NCBI RefSeq assembly: GCF_004331735.1
Contig: NZ_SJSO01000009.1
Span: forward strand, 124,001 to 188,000
Origin: Pedobacter psychrodurus
GTDB lineage: Bacteria > Bacteroidota > Bacteroidia > Sphingobacteriales > Sphingobacteriaceae
DNA length: 64,000 nt
Reading direction: 5' to 3'
Part shown: positions 16,061-25,993 of the stretch, piece after piece
Position numbering within the stretch: position 1 is the first letter of the stretch
How the letters are laid out: each line of letters starts with the position of its first letter
Made by a program: the position numbers and the translations under genes
The notes under the pieces: generated by a model
The model's input: the letters and a program-made list of their open reading frames with translations, nothing else
Told to the model about the DNA's origin: nothing
Database searches by the model: none

Positions 16061-19048
16061 ATGAAACAAAACTACGAAAAGACTTACTTGTCTTTGATTA
16101 GCAAATGGCAATGTCTCGTTGCAATTCTGCTTTTCTTTTCATTAAATGTTAACGCTCAGGGTAGTAAAACGGTAACGGGTAAAGTTGTCGATGAAACCAA
16201 TCAGCCATTACCAGGCGTAACAGTTAGAATAAAAGGCAGTAATTTAGGAACATCAACTGATACATATGGCGTTTATACCATTCAGGCAAAACCATCCGAT
16301 AGACTTACATTTTCTCTACTTGGAAGTTTAACCAAAGAAATTTCAGTTGATAATCAAAACAAAATTAATGTAACCCTGATGCCAGATAACCAAACGTTAA
16401 AAGATGTTGTGGTTATTGGTTACGGAACTGCTAACAAAAAAGATTTAACAGGTGCGGTAACTTCTGTAAAGTCAGAAGAATTTAATCAGGGCGTTTTGGT
16501 TAATCCAGCACAACTTTTACAAGGTAAAGTTGCGGGTTTAAACGTTACTAAAAGTGGCGATCCGAATGCTAAACCCTCTACTATTTTACGTGGTCCATCT
16601 ACTTTACGTGAAGGTGCTGCGCAAGAGCCGTTTTACGTTATCGATGGTGTTCCGGGAGCTTCAATTGATTTATTAGCGCCGGCTGATATAGAAAATATCG
16701 ACATTTTAAAAGATGCATCTTCAACTGCCATTTATGGTTCAAGAGCTGCAAACGGCGTAATTATTGTGACTACTAAACGTTCTAAAAGCGGCCAATCTCG
16801 CCTAAATTATAGCGGCTATGCTGCCGTGGAGAAAGTTTCTAAAAAATATGATATGCTTTCAGCTCCTGAGTTGAGACAATATCTTGCAGATAACAAGCAA
16901 ATTTTAAACCCTGTAGATGATGACGGTTCGGACACAAACTGGCAATCACTTTTGGAAAGAACAGGTTATTCTCAAAATCACAATCTTTCTTACGGCGGCG
17001 CTGGTCAAACATCAGATTATGGTGCAAGTGTAAATTATCTTGACAATAAAGGAATTCTTAAAAATACATCGCTAAAAAGAACAATTGTTCGTGCTTTCCT
17101 TAACGAGAAGTTTTTTAACGATAGGCTTAAACTGGGTTTAACCATAACCAACAGTAATTCAAAAAGTTCTGATGTATATCAATCACAAGCGCTTCCCAAT
17201 ATGCTTTTCTATTTGCCAACGGTAAATCCTTTTAATGCTGATGGTAGCTATAAAGAAAACTACAACCGTACCGGGAGTGGAACAAGAAATCCATTATCAA
17301 TTGTTGATAATAACGTAATCGATAACTTGAATAACAAAACGTTGATTAATGGTATGGCGCAGGTAAACATCATAGATGGATTAAAGTTTACAGCAAGTGT
17401 TTCTTCTCAAAGAGACCAGAATAATTACAGCACTTATCTGAACAGTCAATCGGGATTAGCCAGAGGCGTAAACGGACAAGCGCAAAAAATCGATGTTTTA
17501 AACAAAAGCCAGGTTTTGGAAGGTTATTTTAACTATGATAAAACTTTTGGAAAACATAGTTTAAAATTGCTTGGCGGTTATTCTTGGCAAGAAGATAGAA
17601 CCAATGATGGTTTTGGCGTAACTACACAAAACTTTTCAAATGATAATTTAGGTTATAACAATCTGTTTTTGTCTAATCCAAGTTTGCTCTCTCAAATCGC
17701 CTTTAACAATGCGCCTATATCTACTTTAAGGTTAATTTCATATTACGGCAGGGTTCAGTACAACTACAATGAGAAATATTTATTCCAGGCATCGTTAAGA
17801 GATGATGGCTCTTCTGCATTCGGAAAAAATAACCGTTGGGGTCTATTCCCTGCTGTTTCTGCTGGCTGGAGAATTATTAGCGAAGATTTTATGCAATCTG
17901 TTCCGGTTATTAGTGATTTAAAACTTCGTGCTGGTTATGGCGTTTCAGGTAATAGTTTAGGTTTCGATGCCTTCTCTTCATTATTGATTTATGGAACACT
18001 TCCTGGTAGCAATAAATTTTTAAACAACGGTTCTATCAGCAATGCAATTGGTCCGGTTAGAAACCCAAATCCAGATTTAAAATGGGAAAGTACAGCAACT
18101 ACCAACATAGGGTTAGATTTTGGTTTATTTAATGATAGGATTACAGGTTCGTTAGATTTTTACGTCAAACAAACTTCAGATTTGATTTACGATCGTTACG
18201 AAGTTTCTACAACGCAGTTTTTCTTACCAACCATTACAGCAAATGTTGGTAAAATTAAAAACACAGGTATAGAGTTTTCATTAAACGCTACTGTTTTCAA
18301 AACAGATAGTTTCAGGTGGACAACTTCGCCAAATATTGCGCACAATAAAAACGTTGTTGAAACCTTATCTGATGATTTCTATAAAATTGCAGCCATTCAA
18401 ACTGCTCAGCTTGGCGGTAAAGGCCAGTCGGGCAATTTCAGTCAGTTAATTCAGCCAGGTTATGCACTAGGTACTTTCAACCTTTGGAATTATGCAGGTA
18501 AAAATGCTGCAGGTGTAAGTACATATATCAATGCTGCTGGTCAAACTATTGCCACACAGCCTCTAACAACAGATGCAAAAATTGCGGGCAATGCCCAGCC
18601 TAAATTAATTTACGGATGGGTAAATAGTTTCAGCTACAAAAACTGGGATTTTAACTTTTTAGTTAGAGGAGTTTTGGGTAACAAGATTTTGAATGCCACA
18701 AAGGCATCTTTAAATAATCCTGCAGATGCAAAACTTCAGAATATTCCAACATTTACTTTGGGCGAATCTTTCAGCGACATTAATGCTTATCTGATTTCAG
18801 ATCGTTTTCTAGAAAGTGGTTCTTACCTGCGTTTGGATAACGCTACGCTTGGCTACACACTAAAACCTAAAACACCAGCTATCAAAGCCATTAGGTTATA
18901 TGTTACGGCAAATAACCTGTTTGTAATCACAAAATACAGTGGTTTAGACCCAGAAATCAACATCGGTGGACTAACGCCAGGAATTGATAACAACAATTAT
19001 TACCCAAAAACAAGAACCTTCAGTTTCGGTGTAAGTGCATCATTCTAA
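16061..19048 (+). CDS. SusC/RagA-type TonB-dependent receptor (no STN domain)
   Basis: 996 residues from ATG 16061; the frame extends to a GTG at 15989, but the signal peptide starts at MKQNYEKTYLSLISKWQCLV and ends near VNAQ. Then come a carboxypeptidase-regulatory-like domain (GKVVDETNQPLPGVTVRIKG), the plug (DVVVIGYGTANKKDLTGAV, with YVIDGVPG and YGSRAANGVIIVTTKR) and the barrel ending FSFGVSASF. The absence of an STN domain implies no sigma/FecR signalling, and none lies beside it. It heads a four-gene same-strand set with SusD, a PI-PLC-like enzyme and a PHP phosphoesterase. Confidence 0.94.
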   Translation: MKQNYEKTYLSLISKWQCLVAILLFFSLNVNAQGSKTVTGKVVDETNQPLPGVTVRIKGSNLGTSTDTYGVYTIQAKPSDRLTFSLLGSLTKEISVDNQNKINVTLMPDNQTLKDVVVIGYGTANKKDLTGAVTSVKSEEFNQGVLVNPAQLLQGKVAGLNVTKSGDPNAKPSTILRGPSTLREGAAQEPFYVIDGVPGASIDLLAPADIENIDILKDASSTAIYGSRAANGVIIVTTKRSKSGQSRLNYSGYAAVEKVSKKYDMLSAPELRQYLADNKQILNPVDDDGSDTNWQSLLERTGYSQNHNLSYGGAGQTSDYGASVNYLDNKGILKNTSLKRTIVRAFLNEKFFNDRLKLGLTITNSNSKSSDVYQSQALPNMLFYLPTVNPFNADGSYKENYNRTGSGTRNPLSIVDNNVIDNLNNKTLINGMAQVNIIDGLKFTASVSSQRDQNNYSTYLNSQSGLARGVNGQAQKIDVLNKSQVLEGYFNYDKTFGKHSLKLLGGYSWQEDRTNDGFGVTTQNFSNDNLGYNNLFLSNPSLLSQIAFNNAPISTLRLISYYGRVQYNYNEKYLFQASLRDDGSSAFGKNNRWGLFPAVSAGWRIISEDFMQSVPVISDLKLRAGYGVSGNSLGFDAFSSLLIYGTLPGSNKFLNNGSISNAIGPVRNPNPDLKWESTATTNIGLDFGLFNDRITGSLDFYVKQTSDLIYDRYEVSTTQFFLPTITANVGKIKNTGIEFSLNATVFKTDSFRWTTSPNIAHNKNVVETLSDDFYKIAAIQTAQLGGKGQSGNFSQLIQPGYALGTFNLWNYAGKNAAGVSTYINAAGQTIATQPLTTDAKIAGNAQPKLIYGWVNSFSYKNWDFNFLVRGVLGNKILNATKASLNNPADAKLQNIPTFTLGESFSDINAYLISDRFLESGSYLRLDNATLGYTLKPKTPAIKAIRLYVTANNLFVITKYSGLDPEINIGGLTPGIDNNNYYPKTRTFSFGVSASF

Positions 19049-19060
19049 AAAAAAATAAAG

Positions 19061-20650
19061 ATGAAAAAGATTATAATCCTGTTTAATATCCTTACTTGCC
19101 TGATGGTTTTAGCATCATGCAGTAAGCTCGATGTCGATGTAGAATCGCAATATGTTAAAGATAATTTTCCATACACCAATTCAGATTACGCGGCACTTTA
19201 TGGCACTATGTATTCTAACCTTTCTTCTCAATATGGTGTTCCATATTGGAGAATGCAAGAGCTTTCTACAGATGCCGCAATTATTCCCGCTCGCGATGGA
19301 AATTTTGATGATGGTGGTCAATACCGCCAGCTTCATTACCATACCTGGACAATTGATCATCCCAATGTGAGAGATATCTGGCAGTGGGGATTTGGTGGTA
19401 TCAATAACTGCAACCGCTTAATTAACCTAACCAATGAATCTTCAATTTCAGCTACACAAAAAAGTAGCAGTTTAGCTGAAGTAAAAGCAATGAGGGCCTT
19501 ATACTATTACTTTATGATGGATTTATACGGTAATGTACCAATTATCGATACTTTCCCGGTAAGTTCGCTTCCTGGAAACCAAACCAGAGATAAAGTTTTT
19601 GAATTTATTGAGAAGGAACTTTTAGCCGTTATCCCGCAATTACCCATAAAAGATAATAATAACCGTGTATTGGTTTATGGCCGACCAACCCAGGCAATGG
19701 CTTATGCTTTATTAGAGAAAATGTACTTAAATGCTGAGGTATATACTGGGAAGCCTAGATATGCAGATGCGGTAATTATGGCCGATAATATTCTGAAAAA
19801 CACCAACTACGCTTTAGATAACAAATATTCAGATATTTTTGATGTAAACAACGGCCCTCAGATTAATGAAACCATATTTGCTGTTCCTTACGATCAGCAG
19901 ATTCCAGGCAACCAGATCACAAGATTTGGTTTTTATCCTGCATTAGCAGCAGCGTATGGTATTAATGTGGGTTTTAGTATTGCAATGAGTACAACGCCAG
20001 AATATTATAACCGTTTTAATCTGAACAATGATATTCGTAACAGTTTCTGGTTAATCGGAAAACAATATGCGCCAGATGCCAATCGCAAACCTGATTTAAC
20101 TAAACCTGTACTTGTTGCAGGAACAACTACACAAATCGAAATCACTCCAGATCTGATTCTTAAACCAGGTAAGCCAATGGATTTGGGTAATACGGTTGCA
20201 GATCAGGCTAAAGGTGTTCGATCAGTGAAATACTGGCCAGATGTAAATGCAATTCAAGCCACACGTTTAAATGGCAACGATATGCCTGTTTTACGTTTAG
20301 CTGATGTAATGTTAATGAAAGCAGAAGCAATTTTAAGGGGTGCAGCCGCTACAACTGTTAATAGCGAATTACAAACACCACTGGTACTTGTAAATAAAAT
20401 AAGAGCCCGTGCTGGTGCTAGTTTAGCCAGTTCGGTAGATTTGAGCACTTTACTTGATGAAAGAGCCCGTGAATTTAGCTGGGAAGCGTGGAGAAGAAAT
20501 GACTTAATCCGTTTCGGACAATTTGAAACAGAGTATCCATTACCAAACGATGTACTTTTCATGAATAAGGATGTAACCAGAAGAATTTATCCTATTCCAG
20601 CAAACGAGTTAAAACTTAATGTAAACCTGAAACAAAACCCGGGGTATTAA
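19061..20650 (+). CDS. RagB/SusD family nutrient uptake lipoprotein
   Basis: A 529-residue protein with a lipoprotein signal (LTCLMVLASC, Cys at about 20). Typical SusD features are present: WQWGFGGINNCNRLI, AEVKAMRALYYYFMMDLYGNVPI, LADVMLMKAEAIL and the late EFSWEAWRRNDLIRFGQFE, ending with LNVNLKQNPGY. It would cap the SusC barrel encoded 12 bp upstream and bind the substrate. The next gene, a PI-PLC-like enzyme, begins 15 bp after its stop. Confidence 0.95.
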   Translation: MKKIIILFNILTCLMVLASCSKLDVDVESQYVKDNFPYTNSDYAALYGTMYSNLSSQYGVPYWRMQELSTDAAIIPARDGNFDDGGQYRQLHYHTWTIDHPNVRDIWQWGFGGINNCNRLINLTNESSISATQKSSSLAEVKAMRALYYYFMMDLYGNVPIIDTFPVSSLPGNQTRDKVFEFIEKELLAVIPQLPIKDNNNRVLVYGRPTQAMAYALLEKMYLNAEVYTGKPRYADAVIMADNILKNTNYALDNKYSDIFDVNNGPQINETIFAVPYDQQIPGNQITRFGFYPALAAAYGINVGFSIAMSTTPEYYNRFNLNNDIRNSFWLIGKQYAPDANRKPDLTKPVLVAGTTTQIEITPDLILKPGKPMDLGNTVADQAKGVRSVKYWPDVNAIQATRLNGNDMPVLRLADVMLMKAEAILRGAAATTVNSELQTPLVLVNKIRARAGASLASSVDLSTLLDERAREFSWEAWRRNDLIRFGQFETEYPLPNDVLFMNKDVTRRIYPIPANELKLNVNLKQNPGY

Positions 20651-20665
20651 CAATCAAAAAGGTGT

Positions 20666-21733
20666 ATGAGAATCATCAGTTGCATTAGCCTATTGCTGGT
20701 ATTGCCAGCAATAGCGTTCATTACGATTAAAGAAGATCCAACTATCAATCAGATTCAGGTTATTGGTTCGCACAACAGCTACAAACAGGCCATCGATCCG
20801 GCATTATTTAGCATATTCAAGAAAACAGATTCAGTATCTGCCAGTAAGATAGATTATGAACATATTTCTATACCAGCGCAGTTGAATTTGGGATTAAGAA
20901 ATCTGGAGATTGATGTTTACGCCGATTCTGCTGGTGGTCGTTACGCGCATCCAAAAGGTTTAGATTGGGCAAAGGATCAGCCTGCTTTTGATGCTGCTGG
21001 AGAAATGAAAAAACCTGGCTTTAAGGTTTTACACATCCCCGAACTCGATTTTAGAAGTTCTGTACCAACTTTTATAGAAGCTTTAAAAGTACTTCGTACC
21101 TGGTCAGAGGCTCATCCAGATCATACGCCGGTTTTTATTACGCTTGAGGCTAAAGATGATTCGATAAAAAGACCCGGATTTACATCGCCAGAATTATTTA
21201 CGCCAAAGGTTTTTGATAAATTGGATAATGTTATTTTAGAGAATTTAGGTAAAGAACATATCATTCTACCTGACGATGTAAGAGGTAAATACAGCTCCCT
21301 TGAAGACGCAGTTCTTCATCAGAATTGGCCGAAATTAAGCCAAGCTAAAGGTAAATTTATTTTTGTGCTGGATGCTACAGGTAAAAAAAGAGCTACCTAT
21401 ATTCAAAATCATCCATCGTTGAAAGGTCGTGTAATGTTTGCGAATTCTGATCCTAGTACGCTCGAAGCTGCCTTTATGATTAGAAATAATCCGCAGGATA
21501 AACAGATTCCTGAACTGGTTAAAAAAGGTTACATCATTAGAACAAGAGCCGATAACGATACGCAACAGGCCCGTAAAAATGACAAGAGTGATTTCGATGC
21601 AGCTTGTAATTCTGGCGCACAGGTTATTACAACAGATTATTATCAAAAAAGCACACATTTTAATTCCGAATACTTTGTCAGCTTTGCTGATGGCAAATAC
21701 TTCAGAGCTAATCCCTTATTTAAAACCAGATAG
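20666..21733 (+). CDS. Phosphatidylinositol-specific phospholipase C1-like protein
   Basis: A 355-residue exported protein with an N-terminal hydrophobic signal (SCISLLLVLPAIAF). The PI-PLC X-like active-site pattern is visible: IQVIGSHNSYK (first catalytic His), LRNLEIDVYADSAG (acidic metal ligands), FKVLHIPELDF (second His) and FITLEAKDD. Such enzymes cleave phosphoinositides or related glycerophosphodiesters. The bacterial family is poorly characterised, so the true substrate may differ. It sits directly after SusD, implying action on material at the cell surface. Read-through to the PHP gene 104 bp later is likely. Confidence 0.85.
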   Translation: MRIISCISLLLVLPAIAFITIKEDPTINQIQVIGSHNSYKQAIDPALFSIFKKTDSVSASKIDYEHISIPAQLNLGLRNLEIDVYADSAGGRYAHPKGLDWAKDQPAFDAAGEMKKPGFKVLHIPELDFRSSVPTFIEALKVLRTWSEAHPDHTPVFITLEAKDDSIKRPGFTSPELFTPKVFDKLDNVILENLGKEHIILPDDVRGKYSSLEDAVLHQNWPKLSQAKGKFIFVLDATGKKRATYIQNHPSLKGRVMFANSDPSTLEAAFMIRNNPQDKQIPELVKKGYIIRTRADNDTQQARKNDKSDFDAACNSGAQVITTDYYQKSTHFNSEYFVSFADGKYFRANPLFKTR

Positions 21734-21837
21734 CTCCCTTTGCAAGCAAAAGTGATGCTATTGCGAAATGGGCTGATGATTCGAAAAAAGCTAAGAATAT
21801 CATCAGGTGTTTTTTATTAAAGGACAAATTTTAAAAA

Positions 21838-23004
21838 ATGATTAAATATAAAATAGCAATTCCAACGATATTTATCGTTTTTCTTTTAAGCATATATACC
21901 TTAAAAGCTCAACAAGACAACACTAACCCTGTTATTCTTTCCAAAGGGTTTTGGTTAAAAGGCGATTTGCATGTGCATTCTCGGCATAGTACAGAATCAT
22001 CAAATAATTCAATAGCAAAAATCATTAATTTCTCTAAATCTGTTAAAATGGATTATGTGTGTATTACAGATCACGATAATCATGTAGACGGAGATGTGGA
22101 ACACCATACCTGGGCAGATCCAGAATTTAAATCAGACTCGCTTTTGCTATTGTATGGTGCAGAATGGACCACAACCAGAGGACATGGAAATGTATTTTCT
22201 GATAAACCGTATAATCATCAACGGTTATTTAATGTTCGCGACGAACGTGATGTTAATATTGGTAAAGTGAAGAAATCACTCGCTATTCACCTATCGGCAA
22301 ACCATCCAAGCGGAAAAGACAATTTTGGTTTTTCTTATGATTTGGTTCAATCGATTGAAGTTTGGAATTCGTCAGTCTGGCCAAAAAATGCAAATGCAAT
22401 TATGATTTGGGATGATATGCTTTCATCAGGAAGGATGATGACGGGAAGAGGAGGAAGCGATGCACATCACGGTGTGCCCACAGGATCTGAAAAGCCAGGT
22501 GCAAATACTTATCAGGCCGAATATAATTATGTTGGTACGCCAACAACATGGGTTTTTGCAAAGGAAAAAAGTTTAACTGCAATTGTTGATGCGCTAACCC
22601 ACGGAAAGGTTTCAGTGAGTTCAAATCCCTTTGCGCCAAGAGTAGAATTTTATGCTGATGCAAATGAAGATGGTAAATTTGAAATGATGATGGGGGATAA
22701 TGCAATTTCGAAAGGTAAACCCGTGAAATTTTTGGTTCAGTTAAGTGGTAATACTTTGCCAGATGTAGATTACACCATTACTATCATTAAAAACGGAAAG
22801 AAATTGGATACTTACCATGCTAAAGGCGAAACGCCCATGGTTCAATTTGAGGATGCACCAGAAACAAACGGTAGAACCTATTATCGGGTAACTATTGAAG
22901 GAATAAATACACCTTATCCACAAGTGCCAAAATCTATGGCTTTAAGTGAAAATATGGTTGGTTTATCAAATCCAATTTATTTTAACTTCGACCCAAAATT
23001 TTAG
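21838..23004 (+). CDS. Exported PHP-domain (CehA/McbA-like) phosphoesterase
   Basis: A 388-residue protein with a Sec signal (KIAIPTIFIVFLLSIYTLKAQ). The PHP metal-binding motifs are clear: WLKGDLHVHSRHSTES at the start, YVCITDHDNHVDGD, AIHLSANHPSG and GRGGSDAHHGVP. A C-terminal beta-rich domain (about 260-380) follows. CehA/McbA-type PHP proteins act as metal-dependent phosphoesterases or hydrolases; an exported form could release phosphate or process PI-PLC products. It ends the operon and a strong terminator follows 40 bp later. Confidence 0.88.
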   Translation: MIKYKIAIPTIFIVFLLSIYTLKAQQDNTNPVILSKGFWLKGDLHVHSRHSTESSNNSIAKIINFSKSVKMDYVCITDHDNHVDGDVEHHTWADPEFKSDSLLLLYGAEWTTTRGHGNVFSDKPYNHQRLFNVRDERDVNIGKVKKSLAIHLSANHPSGKDNFGFSYDLVQSIEVWNSSVWPKNANAIMIWDDMLSSGRMMTGRGGSDAHHGVPTGSEKPGANTYQAEYNYVGTPTTWVFAKEKSLTAIVDALTHGKVSVSSNPFAPRVEFYADANEDGKFEMMMGDNAISKGKPVKFLVQLSGNTLPDVDYTITIIKNGKKLDTYHAKGETPMVQFEDAPETNGRTYYRVTIEGINTPYPQVPKSMALSENMVGLSNPIYFNFDPKF

Positions 23005-23043
23005 ATTTTCTTTATAATTATTAAAAAGATAATTTAACACCTG

Positions 23044-23082
23044 TCAAAAGCAGGGATTTTTCAATCCCTGCTTTTGATTTCT
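23044..23082 (+). terminator. Rho-independent terminator after PI-PLC/PHP operon
   Basis: A perfect 15-bp stem (23044-23058 with 23063-23077) with a 4-nt loop is followed by a T-rich tail. Its sequence context CCTGTCAAAAGC also begins the terminator at 13921. It separates the plus-strand phosphoesterase operon from the minus-strand epimerase. Confidence 0.92.
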
Positions 23083-23197
23083 CCACCGGGATATATTAAA
23101 TGGGTTTATTTTTCTGCAAGCCACCGGGTGATACCTTCATGCTGCAGGACACTCAAAGATCATTTTTCTATCTGGCCGAAGCTTTAGCAAGAATTAA

Positions 23198-24388
23198 CTA
23201 TCCGATCCTCTTGATGAGTTCTATACAGGCCCTACTATTATGATAAGGGCATTTCCAAACACCAACCTTATCTTCGCCTGGCATTACTTCATCCTGTTCA
23301 CTTATACCCCAAAACCATTCTCCTTTTTGGTAATTGATGATTTTACGTTTCACGAATTCCCAATTTTTCATACTAATCTCGAGAAAACGCTCATCAGTTG
23401 ATACCTGCCATGCATTAAAAAAACCAACCATGGCCTCCGCCTGTACCCACCAGTGTTTTTCCCTTATAAAATGATTTTTAGAAGGTTCGTATTCGTACAA
23501 CAGACTTCCATCAGCATCAAGGCCGTCCTTAGCAACTTCAGCCATTTTAACTGAAATTAATTTTACAAGATCAATCAGGGCTTCATCATGAACAGCTTCG
23601 GCAGCTTCAAGCAAAAGCCAGGCGGCTTCTATGTCGTGTCCATAAGAAACAATATCTGATTTGGCTTCCCAGTTCTCATCAAAAAACAAAATCAGGCTCC
23701 CCGTTTCCTTATTGATTATCCGCGTTGTAAAGCAGTACACAAGCTCAATAATTTTATGCCTTAAGTGTTCATTTGGCCAGATCCGATAAAGCGCTGTGAA
23801 AGCCTCCAGAACATGGAGATGCGTATTCATCGTCTTTTTTTCATTCGCGTCCTTCTCGCTCAGCCTCAAATCATCCAAAGGATTCCATTCGCGGTTAAAG
23901 GCCTCGAAATATCCACCCCTTTCAATATCATAACTATGTTTGATTAGGTCATTGTATAGCTCCATAGCCTTTTCTTTTGCAAAAGGCTTCTTGCTTGCGC
24001 TAAAATACTCGCTAAAAGCATAAATGGTAAAGGCTATAGCATAAACCTGCTTTTTAGTATCAACAGGAGTACCCTTAGCACTGAGCAACCAATAAACACC
24101 CCCAAATTCTTTATCGATAAAATAGTTATTTATATATTGAAAGGCCCTATCTGCCATTTCCAGATATTCAGGATCTGCATTTAGATTGTAAGCAGCAGAG
24201 AACGACCATAGGATCCTTGCATTTAAAACACTCCCTTTTTGAGCAGAGTAATCAATATTGTTATTATTATCAATCTTACCTACAAAGCCCCCGTTAACTT
24301 CATCAACAGTAAAGCTCTTCCAATAGCTTAGAATATTTTCCAGTTCCAGGCTTAATTCTTCCCTATATTTTATTAAATCCGATCTCAA
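23198..24388 (-). CDS. AGE family epimerase (cellobiose/mannobiose 2-epimerase type)
   Basis: A 396-residue (alpha/alpha)6-barrel enzyme. Conserved pieces include NGGFVGKID near the start, QKGSVLNARILWSFSAAYN, the His-containing SYGHDIEAAWLLLEA, HWWVQAEAMVGFFNAW, and WKCPYHNSRACIEL with the second catalytic His. It epimerises the reducing-end sugar of beta-linked disaccharides. Its neighbour, only 7 bp upstream in its own direction, is a GH130 phosphorylase. This pair is the known mannobiose route (mannobiose to mannosylglucose, then phosphorolysis), so mannobiose 2-epimerase is my preferred call. It appears intact, unlike its partner. Confidence 0.9.
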   Translation of the reverse strand: MRSDLIKYREELSLELENILSYWKSFTVDEVNGGFVGKIDNNNNIDYSAQKGSVLNARILWSFSAAYNLNADPEYLEMADRAFQYINNYFIDKEFGGVYWLLSAKGTPVDTKKQVYAIAFTIYAFSEYFSASKKPFAKEKAMELYNDLIKHSYDIERGGYFEAFNREWNPLDDLRLSEKDANEKKTMNTHLHVLEAFTALYRIWPNEHLRHKIIELVYCFTTRIINKETGSLILFFDENWEAKSDIVSYGHDIEAAWLLLEAAEAVHDEALIDLVKLISVKMAEVAKDGLDADGSLLYEYEPSKNHFIREKHWWVQAEAMVGFFNAWQVSTDERFLEISMKNWEFVKRKIINYQKGEWFWGISEQDEVMPGEDKVGVWKCPYHNSRACIELIKRIG

Positions 24389-24395
24389 CTTATCC

Positions 24396-25385
24396 CTAAA
24401 TTACAGAACCCACTTTATTTTTTTCAATATTGCCCAAAATCCTATTAACCGTGGCAGCTGAGCGCAATCCATCTGCTGGTGTGTTCATTACATAATCTAC
24501 TAATATATCAAGTGTACTGGTTGCAACATGCATCCTTGTATCTGATGAGGCGTAATAGATAAACACTGTTCCCTGCTCATCTAAAATCCAGCCGTTGCTA
24601 AAAACCACGTTAGAAACATCCCCGATACGTTCTTCGCCTTCCGGAGCCAAAAAATAACCTGCAGGTTTATAGATCACCTTAGTCAGGTCATTAAGATCAG
24701 TCATAAACATGTATAACACATAGCGTAAACCTGCAGCTGTATTTCTCACCCCATGGGCCAAAAACAACCAGCCATGTTCTGTTTTGATCGGCTCTGGCCC
24801 CATTCCGTTTTTAGCCTCATAAACGGTGTGATAGTTTTTATTGTCTACAATCAGTTCCTTTTCAATAACTGCATTTTCAATTGAAGCACTTAATCCGAAC
24901 CCAATTCCGCCACCGGTCCCGCTTTCAATAAAGCCATCCTGCGGACGGGTATAAAAAGCATATTTTCCATCAACAAACTCTGGATGCAACACCACGTTAC
25001 GCTGTTGTGGTGATGGGGTTTTCAGGTCGGCCAAACGCTCCCAGGTCTTTAAATCTTTAGTACGGACAATTCCACATTGTGCAACCGCCATAGACTGGTC
25101 GTGTGCAGGCGCATTGGGATCTTTTCTTTCGGTACAGAACAGACCGTACATCCAACCATCTTCATGCGCAACAATACGCATATCGTAAACATTGGTATCA
25201 GGGGTATCTCCTTCGGGAAGCGTTACAGGTTCCTCCCAAAAATTAAAACCATCTATTCCGTTATCACTTTCCGCCACGGCAAAAAACGATTTCCTGTCGG
25301 TTCCCTCTACCCTTACAATTAAGATATACTTGTTGTTAAACTTGATCGCACCAGCGTTAAAAGTTGCATTTATACCGATCCGCCG
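24396..25385 (-). pseudogene. GH130 mannosylglucose phosphorylase, N-terminally truncated
   Basis: The minus-strand frame encodes most of a GH130 five-bladed propeller: [37 protein letters not shown], the catalytic-Asp motif [13 protein letters not shown] and [17 protein letters not shown]. In-frame homology continues upstream of the first usable start (25277) to about 25385. There a stop codon interrupts it, and the usual first 60 or so residues are missing. Family members cleave 4-O-beta-mannosyl-glucose with phosphate. The internal start at 25277 would leave 293 residues lacking the first blade, so the product is probably inactive. It sits 7 bp upstream of the epimerase gene. Confidence 0.78.
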
Positions 25386-25461
25386 GGGTATTAAATTATT
25401 TTATCTCGGAAGGGTATTCCCAGCGTCAAAACTAAACATTTAAACCAGAATGCAAAAAGAA

Positions 25462-25808
25462 CTACCGAAAATCCCTGAATTTGGAATCACTGATAACCCC
25501 AATCTCGTTTGTCCTCCAGAGGATAAAGCCCAATCTGCCGCAGCATTTTGCCACGAAATATTCTATATCAGCAGGAACATCATTTACGATACGGAAGCGG
25601 ATCTTGTATTTCTGGGTATAAATGATGCAGACCACCAGTTTATCGTCTGAAAATCCACTACCAAACAAAGACTTAAAATGCAGATAATCAGAAATATTGC
25701 ACACGCTGCCTCCATGTTGACAGTATGAAAAAATTTAGCGCGCTCTTCAAGAAAAGCAGCAAAGCCCTCCAGCACTTCACCATAAGTGTCCATTATCTTC
25801 TGTAACAA
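25462..25808 (-). pseudogene. Unrecognised reading frame split by a frameshift
   Basis: Two overlapping minus-strand frames look like one protein. The first (from 25808) begins MLQKIMDTYGEVLEGFAAFL; the second (to 25462) holds SLFGSGFSDDKLVVCIIYTQ and later ADIEYFVAKCCGRLG. A one-base shift near 25700 would join them into about 115 residues. I do not recognise the family. It may be a decayed gene or a sequencing error in an intact small gene. Noncoding DNA flanks it on both sides. Confidence 0.35.
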
Positions 25809-25993
25809 TATCCTTTCATTCCCAACATAAGCCCCGCAAAGTTAAAAATCAAGTACAGGGCTGGAAAAGAGCGTAAAAATCCACGTATTTAACCGCTTTA
25901 CGTTTAACGTACAATTTACAAGCAAATGTGTTTAATGACTAGGAATCGGGTGTAATAATCACGACCTTGTAAACCAACCTTTCATCCTAATCT

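Noticed and set aside
23100-23155. Short minus-strand peptide ending GITRWLAEK before a stop
   Set aside because: It looks like the end of a lost protein, but about 17 codons are too few to assign or support as a feature.
25878-25890. Minus-strand AAATACGTGGATT similar to the bipartite motif first box
   Set aside because: No ATATACGCG box follows at the right distance and it points at a decayed frame, so it is probably chance.
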